From DASRHK01 sp035650495 (GTDB lineage Bacteria > Pseudomonadota > Gammaproteobacteria > Nevskiales > Nevskiaceae), in contig DASRHK010000009.1 in NCBI GenBank assembly GCA_035650495.1, positions 1 to 34,921 on the forward strand: DNA of 34,921 nt, in the 5' to 3' direction. Below, one piece after another: positions 7,356 through 14,716 of the stretch (within the stretch, counting starts at the first letter, position 1; every line of letters begins with the position of its first letter). Under the pieces are notes generated by a model that did not search any database, had not been told where the DNA came from, and saw only the letters and a list, made by a program, of their open reading frames with translations. The translations under genes were made by a program, and so were the position numbers.

Positions 7356-8357
7356 GTGACCAACACGTGGCATCAGGCCTTGGGCTTGCGTTATCCCGTG
7401 ATGCAAGCAGGGATGGCGGGCGGGCTCGCCGGCGTCGAGCTCGCATCCGCGGCCTGCAAGGCCGGCGGCCTCGGCACGCTGGGATTGTCGCCTCCGCGCC
7501 AATTCCGCGACGAGCTACGGCAGCTGCGCGAGCTCTGCAACGGCAAGCCGTTCGCCGCGAATCTCTTGATGCCCTTCGTGCGGCGCTCGCACGTCGACGC
7601 GTGCATCGAGATGCGACCGACCGTCGTATCGCTGTTCTATGGCTTCGATCGCGCGATCGTCGATCGCTTGAAGCGCGCCGGGATTTTCGTGCTGCATCAG
7701 GTCGGAGATCTGCCACAAGCGCAGCGCGCGATTGCCGACGGCGCGGACGGTCTCATCGTTCAGGGCGCCGAAGCTGGCGGTCATCTCGCCGGAGATGCGC
7801 GGCTTTCTGAATTGCTGCCGGCGATCCGCGCGGCGATCCGCGATCGGCCACTGCTCGCGGCGGGCGGGATTTTCGATGCGGGATCGGCGCGCGCAGCGGC
7901 TTCGCTCGGCGCCGACGGTGTCGCCGCCGGCACGCGCTTCCTCCTCACGCCGGAGAGCAACGCGCACGACGAATACAAGCATCGTCTGCTCGCAGCGAAG
8001 ACCACGGTGCGAACGAGCCTGTTCGGACTGGCCTGGCCCGCCCCGCATCGCGTGGTGCCGAACGCCGCGACCGAGCGCTGGACCAAACGCGATGCCGACG
8101 GACCCCGCTGGGCGCAAGCGATCAGCGCCTTGATGGTGCCCGCGCGCCGCGTGCTGCCGATGGAAAGCGTGATCGACCTGGTCGCCAACCAGCGCGTGGC
8201 AATTCCGCTGTACTCGCCGGCGGCGCTCACGAAAGAGCTGGACGCAGGGCGCGCCGACGTGACACCGCTCTACGCGGGCGAGTGCGTCGCGAACATCGAT
8301 GCGCTGATGCCGGCCGCGGACGTCGTCCGTGAGCTGGCATCTGCGTTCGAAGCCTGA
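7356..8357 (+). CDS. Nitronate monooxygenase family flavoprotein
   Basis: A 333-residue FMN enzyme of the 2-nitropropane dioxygenase/nitronate monooxygenase TIM-barrel family. Visible are the first barrel strand LGLRYPVMQAGMAGG, the flavin and substrate segment GLIVQGAEAGGH with its key histidine, and the phosphate-binding stretch LLAAGGIFDAGSARAAASLGADGVAAGTRFL. Family members oxidise nitronates, but close relatives include FabK-type enoyl-ACP reductases, so a role in acyl metabolism is possible given the operon. The start is taken as GTG at 7356, one base after the preceding stop; it directly precedes the conserved fold. Confidence 0.88.
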   Translation: MTNTWHQALGLRYPVMQAGMAGGLAGVELASAACKAGGLGTLGLSPPRQFRDELRQLRELCNGKPFAANLLMPFVRRSHVDACIEMRPTVVSLFYGFDRAIVDRLKRAGIFVLHQVGDLPQAQRAIADGADGLIVQGAEAGGHLAGDARLSELLPAIRAAIRDRPLLAAGGIFDAGSARAAASLGADGVAAGTRFLLTPESNAHDEYKHRLLAAKTTVRTSLFGLAWPAPHRVVPNAATERWTKRDADGPRWAQAISALMVPARRVLPMESVIDLVANQRVAIPLYSPAALTKELDAGRADVTPLYAGECVANIDALMPAADVVRELASAFEA

Positions 8358-8381
8358 CGTTGCCGCTACACTGCCCAGGGA

Positions 8382-9413
8382 ATGGATCGCATGAACGACA
8401 AGAACACGGTACTCGTCACCGGCGGCTCCGGTTTCCTCGGGAGCTGGTGCGTCATCAAGCTGCTGCAGGCGGGCTATCGCGTGCGCGCGACGCTGCGCGA
8501 CCTGAAGCGCGAAGGCGAGGTGCGCAAGTGGCTCGCCCCGCACGTCGATGCGGGCGACCGGCTCACGTTCCACGCGGCTGATCTCTCGAGCGACACCGGC
8601 TGGCGCGAGGCGATCGACGGCTGCGCGTTCGTGCTGCACGTCGCGTCGCCATTCCCGATCGCGCAGCCGAACGATCCGCAGGAGCTCATCGTGCCGGCGC
8701 GCGAAGGCGCGCTGCGCGTGCTGCGATTCGCCAACGAATGCGGCGTCAAGCGCGTGGTGATGACGTCGTCGATCGTCGCGATCCGCAATCCCAAGCGCAT
8801 CACGACGCGCAATTTCACCGAAGAGCACTGGAGCGATCCGGATGCGTCGGGTCTGTCGCCGTACGGCCAATCGAAGACGATCGCCGAGCTCGCGGCATGG
8901 GACTTCGCGAAGAAGAATCCGAAGACTGAGCTCACCATCGTGTGTCCCGGGCTGATCCTCGGCCCGCCGCTCAGCAGCGACATGTCGACGTCGCTCTCCG
9001 TCGTGCAGCGGATGCTGAGCGGAAAGATGCCCGGCCTCCCACGGTTGTCGTTCGCCGTCGTCGACGTGCGCGACACGGCCGACTTGCATCTGCTCGTCAT
9101 GACGGCGCCGCAAGCCTCCGGGCAGCGCTACATCGCGGGCGGACCGTCGCTGTGGTTTGCCGAGATCGCGAAGATCCTGCGCGAGAGACTTGGCGCCGAT
9201 GCGGCGCAAGTGCCGGTGAAGAATCTGTCGAGCCTGATGGTGCGGCTCGCGGCGCTGTTCGATCCGGGCTTGCGCTCGATCGTCGGCGATCTCGGCGTGC
9301 AGAACCACTTCTCGATCGACAAGGCCCGCAAGCTCGGATGGAAGCCGCGGCCCGTCGAAGAGTCCATCGTCGATACGGCGCGCGGACTGATCGCGCTGCG
9401 GAGCAATTCATGA
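8382..9413 (+). CDS. Extended SDR: NAD(P)-dependent aldehyde/dihydroflavonol-type reductase
   Basis: A 343-residue extended short-chain dehydrogenase resembling dihydroflavonol 4-reductase and NADPH aldehyde reductases. It shows the nucleotide-binding motif VTGGSGFLGSW near residue 15, Arg-rich cofactor selection (RATLRDLKRE), the catalytic YGQSK with Tyr and Lys about residue 165, and MTSSIVAI with the catalytic serine. A second ATG at 8391 has better spacing to AGGG (8377-8380) and may be the true start, giving 340 residues. Its stop overlaps the start of the ketoacyl synthase gene (ATGA). The pairing of a reductase with a condensing enzyme suggests a short acyl or ketoacyl pathway. Confidence 0.9.
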   Translation: MDRMNDKNTVLVTGGSGFLGSWCVIKLLQAGYRVRATLRDLKREGEVRKWLAPHVDAGDRLTFHAADLSSDTGWREAIDGCAFVLHVASPFPIAQPNDPQELIVPAREGALRVLRFANECGVKRVVMTSSIVAIRNPKRITTRNFTEEHWSDPDASGLSPYGQSKTIAELAAWDFAKKNPKTELTIVCPGLILGPPLSSDMSTSLSVVQRMLSGKMPGLPRLSFAVVDVRDTADLHLLVMTAPQASGQRYIAGGPSLWFAEIAKILRERLGADAAQVPVKNLSSLMVRLAALFDPGLRSIVGDLGVQNHFSIDKARKLGWKPRPVEESIVDTARGLIALRSNS

Positions 9414-10417
9414 GCACACCTCGCGCCCGCATCCTGGGCCTGGGCACCTACGTCCCCAATCGCACCGTCAGCAATCACGATCTCGTGAAGATGATGGACA
9501 CGAGCCACGAGTGGATCGTCGAGCGCTCCGGCATCGAGCAGCGGCATTGGGTCGAGCCCGGTGACGGCAACTACACGATGGGCGTGCAGGCCGCTCGTGC
9601 TGCGCTCGCCGACGCCAAGTGCGAGGCGGCCGAGATCGACTGCATCATCTACGCAACGCTGTCGCCCGATTATTTCTTCCCGGGATGCGGCGTGCTGGTG
9701 CAGCGCGAGCTCGGCATCGGGCACATCCCGGCGTACGACATCCGCCAGCAGTGCTCGGGTTTCCTCTATGGGCTGCAGATGGCCGACGCGTTCATCCGCT
9801 CGGGCCAGTACAAGAGGATCCTGCTGATCGGCGGCGAAGTGCACTCGCGCGGCCTCGACAAGTCGACGCGCGGCCGCACGGTGACTGTTCTCTTCGGCGA
9901 CGCGGCCGGAGCCGCGGTGATCGGCGTCAGCGACGATCCATCGCGCGGCATCCTGACCAGCCGCATGCACTCCGACGGCACCGACGCCGAATGTCTCGCG
10001 ATCCAATGGCCCGGCATGGCGAAGGGACGCGACGTCTACGTCACGCGCGAGGACGTCGACGAGGGCCGCATCTATCCGAACATGGACGGACAGAAGGTCT
10101 TCAAGACCGCGGTCAAGCGCATGCCCGAGGTGATCCAGGAAGTGCTCGCCGAGCAGGGGATGAAGGTGTCCGACATCGACATGCTGATCCCGCACCAGGC
10201 GAATCTGCGCATCAACGAGATGGTCGCCAAGCTGCTGCGCATCGACGAGAGCAAGGTCCACAACAACATCCAGAAATACGGCAACACGACGGCGGCGACG
10301 ATCCCGCTTTGCCTGCACGAGGCGCGTGCGCTCGGGAAAGTGAAGCCCAACGATCTCGTCTGCGCGGTGGCGTTCGGCTCCGGCTTCACGTGGGGCGCGG
10401 TGCTGATGCGCTGGTGA
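9410..10417 (+). CDS. Beta-ketoacyl-ACP synthase III family condensing enzyme
   Basis: A 335-residue FabH-type thiolase-fold enzyme that condenses an acyl-CoA with an extender. The catalytic triad is intact: Cys115 in DIRQQCSGF, His262 in IPHQANLRI and Asn292 in YGNTTAATI. The length is normal. The start ATG at 9410 overlaps the TGA of the upstream reductase, so the two are translationally coupled. The substitution of Gln-Gln before the catalytic cysteine instead of the Ala-Ala common in housekeeping FabH, and the lack of fab or plsX neighbours, suggest a specialised copy rather than the fatty-acid initiation enzyme (inference). Confidence 0.9.
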   Translation: MSTPRARILGLGTYVPNRTVSNHDLVKMMDTSHEWIVERSGIEQRHWVEPGDGNYTMGVQAARAALADAKCEAAEIDCIIYATLSPDYFFPGCGVLVQRELGIGHIPAYDIRQQCSGFLYGLQMADAFIRSGQYKRILLIGGEVHSRGLDKSTRGRTVTVLFGDAAGAAVIGVSDDPSRGILTSRMHSDGTDAECLAIQWPGMAKGRDVYVTREDVDEGRIYPNMDGQKVFKTAVKRMPEVIQEVLAEQGMKVSDIDMLIPHQANLRINEMVAKLLRIDESKVHNNIQKYGNTTAATIPLCLHEARALGKVKPNDLVCAVAFGSGFTWGAVLMRW

Positions 10418-10421
10418 AGCG

Positions 10422-10907
10422 ATGATCGGCAATCTCGACCGATATCGAAGTCTTCCGCGTCGCGAGCTCGCGAAGGGCGAGACGCTCATCGCCGAAAAGA
10501 TCTCCGGCGATTGCATCTACGTCGTCGAGAGCGGCGCGTTCGAGGTGATCAAAGGTGGCGTGACGCTCGCGCGGATCGCCGAGGGCGGGGCGTTCATCGG
10601 CGAGATGTCGGCGGTGCTCGGCTCCGCGCCGACGGCGACGGTCGTCGCGACGGAGCGAAGTGCGGTGCGCGTGATCGAGAACGCCGCTGCGGCCGTACGC
10701 GCGCAGCCCGAGCTGACGCTCGCGATCGCGCAGCTGCTCGCGCGCAGGCTCGCCGGGCTGACCGCTTACGTGGTGGACATCAAGCAGCAGTACGCAGGAA
10801 CCGACTCGCATCTCGGCGTGATGGACCGCGTGATCAGCCAGCTGATCGTCGCGACGCCGCGAGATATGGAGCTCGGCTCCGAGCGCAGCGACGTCCCGGA
10901 TTACTGA
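10422..10907 (+). CDS. Orphan cyclic-nucleotide-binding-like domain protein
   Basis: A 161-residue protein consisting of one cupin-like cNMP-binding domain (residues about 12-95) followed by a helical tail. CIYVVESGAFEVIKGG and GGAFIGEMSAVLGSAPTATVVA match the beta-roll and phosphate-binding cassette. The position of the conserved phosphate-contacting arginine is occupied by proline in SAPTATV, so cyclic nucleotide binding is doubtful. There is no DNA-binding helix-turn-helix. It starts four bases after the ketoacyl synthase gene and closes the operon, and it overlaps the convergent metallophosphoesterase gene by seven bases. Confidence 0.8.
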   Translation: MIGNLDRYRSLPRRELAKGETLIAEKISGDCIYVVESGAFEVIKGGVTLARIAEGGAFIGEMSAVLGSAPTATVVATERSAVRVIENAAAAVRAQPELTLAIAQLLARRLAGLTAYVVDIKQQYAGTDSHLGVMDRVISQLIVATPRDMELGSERSDVPDY

Positions 10908-11620
10908 TTCAGCCGCAGTGTCTGCGCGTCGTCGATCGAGTACCAGCTCGCATCGCCGCTCGCAAGATCGATCTCGACTCGAGCGGGCACGTCGCCGTCC
11001 TGGCGGCCGGCATTGAACAGCCACGTCGCGCCGATCTTCTGATTCCAGCCGCCGTCCTTGCGGAACGGCGCTTCATGGATGTGTCCGCACAACACGGCGG
11101 TCGGTTGATGCTTTGCGATGAATTCCGCGAGCGCCGCATCGGCGAAATGCCGCTTGCCGGTCCAGCTCAGCGGCCCCTGCGGCGGCGCGTGATAGATCCA
11201 CACCCAGCGATCGGTGCGCTGCTTTGCAGCTTCGTCGAGAAGCTGCGCGATCTGCGCCTGCGTGGCCGGGCCATCCCACCACGGGCACACCGTGAACAGC
11301 GTGCCGCCGAGCACGACCGAATCGCCATCGACGGAAAGCCGCGGCCCGCGCATCGGCGCGAGCCAATCGGCGGTTTTCTCTTTCGATTCGTTGCGTGCGT
11401 TGAGATCGTGATTGCCGGAGCACGCGAACACATGGCTGCGATCGGCAATCGCCGCGAGACTCGCGCGCAACGCGGCGATCTGCACCACCGGCGGCACCGG
11501 CCAGTTCTGATCGACGTGATCGCCGGCGACGACGACGGCATCGAAGCGATTCGCCACCGACAGCAGCCAGTCGTACTGCTTCAGCTTGTAGTGCAGATCG
11601 GACGTGAGGAGGATGCGCAT
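10901..11620 (-). CDS. Calcineurin-like metallophosphoesterase
   Basis: A 239-residue binuclear-metal phosphoesterase. All ligand motifs are present in order: SDLH (Asp8, His10), AGDHVD (Asp34), GNHD (Asn70-His71-Asp72), a histidine in IYHAPP (His144), and CGHIH (His180, His182). Family members cleave phosphomono- or diesters, including nucleotides; the substrate is not predictable. No signal peptide is visible, so it is likely cytosolic. The start MRILLTSDLH is unambiguous because the metal motif follows directly. The 3' ends of this gene and the cNMP-domain gene overlap by seven bases. Confidence 0.92.
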   Translation of the reverse strand: MRILLTSDLHYKLKQYDWLLSVANRFDAVVVAGDHVDQNWPVPPVVQIAALRASLAAIADRSHVFACSGNHDLNARNESKEKTADWLAPMRGPRLSVDGDSVVLGGTLFTVCPWWDGPATQAQIAQLLDEAAKQRTDRWVWIYHAPPQGPLSWTGKRHFADAALAEFIAKHQPTAVLCGHIHEAPFRKDGGWNQKIGATWLFNAGRQDGDVPARVEIDLASGDASWYSIDDAQTLRLNQ

Positions 11621-11708
11621 CGCGGGCTCATTCTATTCTCCACCGCGTGGCGTACTAGGTAATTTGCTCCAATGCCTCCTTCCGGGGGCAGGTCTACATT
11701 GGCCGGCG

Positions 11709-12698
11709 ATGCGCCGCTTCCTGATCACGCCTGTGGTGCTCGTCGCCTGGATGGCCAAGGCGGCGGCGATTGTCGCGGTGCTGTTCCTGATCTTCGGCAT
11801 CTTCGCGCCGAATCTCGAGACCCAGAGCAAGTCCGTGGTCCTCGACACGGTGAACACCGTCGAGAACCGCGTCCTCGGCGTCACGCGCAAATATCTGTTC
11901 ACGACCTACAAGGGCCGCGACATCTCCCGATACGTCGCGCCGAGCGCGGCGTTCGTTCTGTATCTGCTGCTCGGCTCGCTGCACGCGCAGCTGCTGCATC
12001 GAAGGATCTTCTATCAGTCGCAGCACGAGGCGGCGCAGATCAAGAAGCGGATGGCGGGCACCCAGTCGCACGCGATCATCGCCGGCAAGCTCGACAGCAA
12101 GCTCGAAGAGATGAACGCGGCGAGCCCCGCGGATCGCAAGCGGCTGCTGAAGGAGTTCGTGAAGATCAAGCAGCACCTGGAATCGATGGGCAAGGACCTC
12201 GCGTTCCTGGCGATCGACGTCGTCGACTCGACCGGCATGAAGATCGGCGAGGATCCGCTGGTGGTCAGCAACGACTTCACGGAGTATCGCCAGTTCGTCG
12301 AGAGCCGGATCACGTCGCGCGGCTGCCTGAAATCGAACTGGACGCCCGACGGCCTGATGGCGAGCTTCAGCTCGCTCGACGACGCCATCGCGGCGGGTCA
12401 GACGATCCTGAAAGACCTCGGCGACTTCAATCGCAGCGTGAAGGGCATGAAGCGCGACTTCGTGATCCGCTGCGGCATCAACGCCGGACACGTCCTGTTC
12501 GACGACGCACTGCCGCTCGATCAGATGAGCGATCGCGTCATCGACATCGCCGGGCACATGCAGAAGCGCGCGCAACCCAATTCGATCTTCATCGCCAAGC
12601 AGATCGTGAAGCCGGTCGACGCGATGATCGGCTTCGCCGAAGCGGGGATCGAAGTGGACGGATTGAGCGCCTACAAGTGGGAGCGGCCGGCGGCGTAG
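11709..12698 (+). CDS. Membrane protein with degenerate class III nucleotidyl cyclase domain
   Basis: A 329-residue protein with two membrane segments (about residues 8-32 and 78-96), a charged linker, and a C-terminal cyclase homology domain (about 163-300). The two metal-binding aspartates are in place: Asp170 in FLAIDVVDST and Asp214 in TPDGLMASF, 44 residues apart as in active enzymes. The transition-state Asn and Arg of the VNxAxR motif are replaced (IDIAGHM, Asp279 and His283). Catalysis is therefore doubtful, and a nucleotide-sensing or pseudoenzyme role is possible. I chose the ATG at 11709 over an upstream in-frame start because the membrane segment follows immediately. Confidence 0.82.
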   Translation: MRRFLITPVVLVAWMAKAAAIVAVLFLIFGIFAPNLETQSKSVVLDTVNTVENRVLGVTRKYLFTTYKGRDISRYVAPSAAFVLYLLLGSLHAQLLHRRIFYQSQHEAAQIKKRMAGTQSHAIIAGKLDSKLEEMNAASPADRKRLLKEFVKIKQHLESMGKDLAFLAIDVVDSTGMKIGEDPLVVSNDFTEYRQFVESRITSRGCLKSNWTPDGLMASFSSLDDAIAAGQTILKDLGDFNRSVKGMKRDFVIRCGINAGHVLFDDALPLDQMSDRVIDIAGHMQKRAQPNSIFIAKQIVKPVDAMIGFAEAGIEVDGLSAYKWERPAA

Positions 12699-12720
12699 CG
12701 GATTCGGCTAAAGTTCGCCG

Positions 12721-13161
12721 ATGAGTGACCGCTGGCAGCAAGCCGAGATCACGCTGCGCGCCAAGCCGCGCGGATTCCATCTCGTCACTGACGAAATCGT
12801 CGCTGCATTGCCGGATCTCGGCGCGGTCGAGATCGGGCTCCTGCACCTGTTCCTGCAGCACACGTCGGCGGCGCTGACCATCAACGAGAACGCCGACGCG
12901 ACCGTGCGCGGCGACTTCGAGCGCTGGGCGCGACAGGCGATTCCCGACGGCGCACCGTACTTCCGGCACGACACCGAAGGCGGCGACGACATGCCGGCGC
13001 ACATCAAGAGCAGCCTGTTCGGCTGCGAGCTCACGATCCCGATCCGCGGCGGCAAGCTCGCGCTGGGCACCTGGCAGGGCATCTATCTCTGCGAGCATCG
13101 CGAGCACGGCGGCGCGCGGCATGTGATTGCGACGATCCGGGGCGAATCACGCGGCGGTTGA
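12721..13161 (+). CDS. YjbQ/UPF0047 family protein
   Basis: A 146-residue member of the YjbQ (UPF0047) family. The diagnostic stretches are LQHTSAALTINENADATVR, the EGGDDMPAHIKSSL block with histidines and acidic residues, and LGTWQGIYLCEHR near the C-terminus. E. coli YjbQ has weak thiamine-phosphate synthase activity and the true role is unsettled. The full family length is present. It starts 22 bases after the cyclase-domain gene on the same strand and may be co-transcribed with it. Confidence 0.93.
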   Translation: MSDRWQQAEITLRAKPRGFHLVTDEIVAALPDLGAVEIGLLHLFLQHTSAALTINENADATVRGDFERWARQAIPDGAPYFRHDTEGGDDMPAHIKSSLFGCELTIPIRGGKLALGTWQGIYLCEHREHGGARHVIATIRGESRGG

Positions 13162-13236
13162 ACGCATCCTGAAACGCACGAGTCAGAAATCCTGAAGCTG
13201 AAGTTTTCGCGCTTCATCAGCACAAGGAGATTGATC

Positions 13237-13809
13237 GTGACGAAGGATGTGGAGAAGGAAGCAAAGAAGCAGGAAGCCCGCGATGCGAATCGCGACCCCA
13301 TCACCAAAGCGCCTGGAGCGCATCCCGTTGGCACCGGAGTCGGTGCAGCAGCCGGCGGTGCGGCGGGCATCGCGGCCGGCGCGGCAGCGTCGGCGGCGAC
13401 GGGCGTGGGCGTCGGCACCGTCGCCGGTGGTCCGGTCGGCGCGGCGGTCGGCCTCGTTGCCGGCGCTGTCGTTGGCGGACTCGCCGGCAAGGCGATCGGC
13501 GAGAAGATCGATCCGACCAAGGAGGATCAGTTCTGGTCGACGCGGTTCAAGAACGAGCCGTATTACCAGCAGAGCTACTCGTACGACGACTACCGCCCCG
13601 CGTATTGCACCGGCTACGAAGGCTTCAATCGATACAGCGGAAAGTCGTTCGACGAGATCGAGAGCAATCTGCAGCAGGATTACACGCAGAACCGCGGCAA
13701 TTCCCGCCTCGACTGGGATCGTGCCCGCCCGGCGACACGTGCGGCGTGGGACCGCGTGAGCTCACCGCGCGCCACGTCGCGCGTCGAGGATCTCGAAGAG
13801 GCCGAGTAG
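13237..13809 (+). CDS. Glycine-zipper hypothetical protein
   Basis: A 190-residue protein of unknown function. A charged N-terminus (TKDVEKEAKKQEARDANRD) is followed by a long Gly/Ala-rich hydrophobic stretch (residues about 35-88) with the GxxxG spacing of glycine-zipper membrane segments. The soluble tail is Tyr- and Asp-rich (YYQQSYSYDDYRPAYCTGYEGF). There is no signal peptide. I chose GTG at 13237 because AAGGAG (13224-13229) is seven bases upstream; a TTG at 13231 is too close to it. A strong terminator follows. Similar proteins are annotated only as hypothetical in proteobacteria (from memory). Confidence 0.75.
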   Translation: MTKDVEKEAKKQEARDANRDPITKAPGAHPVGTGVGAAAGGAAGIAAGAAASAATGVGVGTVAGGPVGAAVGLVAGAVVGGLAGKAIGEKIDPTKEDQFWSTRFKNEPYYQQSYSYDDYRPAYCTGYEGFNRYSGKSFDEIESNLQQDYTQNRGNSRLDWDRARPATRAAWDRVSSPRATSRVEDLEEAE

Positions 13810-13831
13810 ATCTTTCGCGCCGTGCAGTGAG

Positions 13832-13861
13832 AAACGGGACGCTGACGCGTCCCGTTTTTTT
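13832..13861 (+). terminator. Rho-independent terminator
   Basis: Perfect 11-base stem AAACGGGACGC / GCGTCCCGTTT with a TGAC loop, running into a T tract that ends at 13861. It lies 22 bases after the stop of the glycine-zipper gene and is the clearest intrinsic terminator in the window. Confidence 0.93.
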
Positions 13862-13954
13862 CAGGAGATCCGCGAGCGCGCGCCGCGCGCCCCAGCGTTG
13901 AGCGCGCAGCCGGACTCTGGAAAGATTCAGGTCGAGCTCGTTCATCGACGAAGC

Positions 13955-14710
13955 ATGGCCGCCGCCGCGATCATCCACAAGCGTCATTCCGGGATTCGAC
14001 TGCTCTGTCTCTGCGCGCTGCTCGCAACGACCGGCGCGCACGCGGTGCGCTTCGAGCGCATCGAGAGCGACGGACAAGGCTACGTCGTCGCTCACGTCGA
14101 TCCGGCGAAGGAACACATCCAGATGTTTCCTGCGCCGATGAACGGCAACACCTTCGCGGAGGTCGAGCGCCAGGTCGGATCGCAAAAGAAAAAACTCGTC
14201 TTCGCGACCAACGGCGGGATGTATCAGCCCGACTATTCGGCCGTCGGCTTGCTCGTCGTCGGCGGCAAGGAGCTGACGCGGCTCAACACGGCGAAGAACA
14301 ACCCCGATTTCAATTTCACGACCAAGCCCAACGGCGTGTTCGCCGTCACCCGGCACGGCGCGCGCGTGGTCGAGTCGAGCCGCTACGCGCAGATCGCGAA
14401 GGACACGCTCGAAGCGACACAGTCCGGACCTGCGCTCGTGCTCGACGGCGCGCTGCATCCTGGCCTGAAGCCGGGCTCGACGTCGCGGCACGTGCGCAAC
14501 GGCGTCGGCGTCACCGAGTCCGGCGAGGCGATCTTCGTCATCAGCGAGCAGGGCGTCACGCTGCACGAATTCGCGACGCTGTTCCGCGATCGGCTCGATT
14601 GCCCGAACGCGCTCTACTTCGACGGCTCCGTGTCGAGCCTGCACGCGCCGCAGCTCAATCGCAGCGACAGCTTCCGGCTGCTCGGGCCGATCGTGGGTGT
14701 GGTGGAATAG
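13955..14710 (+). CDS. Secreted DUF2233 / phosphodiester-glycosidase-like protein
   Basis: A 251-residue protein with a signal peptide (positively charged IIHKRHSGIR, then LLCLCALLATTGAHA). The mature part matches DUF2233, the NAGPA-like phosphodiester glycosidase domain, with FATNGGMYQPDYSAVGLLV, the ATQSGPALVLDG region and LYFDGSVSSLHAP near the end. Family members release sugars linked by phosphodiester bonds; bacterial copies are largely uncharacterised. The ATG at 13955 precedes the signal peptide; a TTG 57 bases upstream is in frame but unlikely. It is the first gene of a four-gene operon; the next starts six bases after it. Confidence 0.85.
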   Translation: MAAAAIIHKRHSGIRLLCLCALLATTGAHAVRFERIESDGQGYVVAHVDPAKEHIQMFPAPMNGNTFAEVERQVGSQKKKLVFATNGGMYQPDYSAVGLLVVGGKELTRLNTAKNNPDFNFTTKPNGVFAVTRHGARVVESSRYAQIAKDTLEATQSGPALVLDGALHPGLKPGSTSRHVRNGVGVTESGEAIFVISEQGVTLHEFATLFRDRLDCPNALYFDGSVSSLHAPQLNRSDSFRLLGPIVGVVE

Positions 14711-14716
14711 ACGCGC

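Noticed and set aside
9410..10417. Assignment of the condensing enzyme as OleA of the olefin pathway
   Set aside because: The sequence aligns with FabH-type motifs, and OleB and OleC partners are absent.
11673..11690. TGCCTCC/GGGGGCA stem upstream of the cyclase-domain gene
   Set aside because: It needs a G-U pair, has no T tract and no link to the ribosome-binding site; too weak to annotate.
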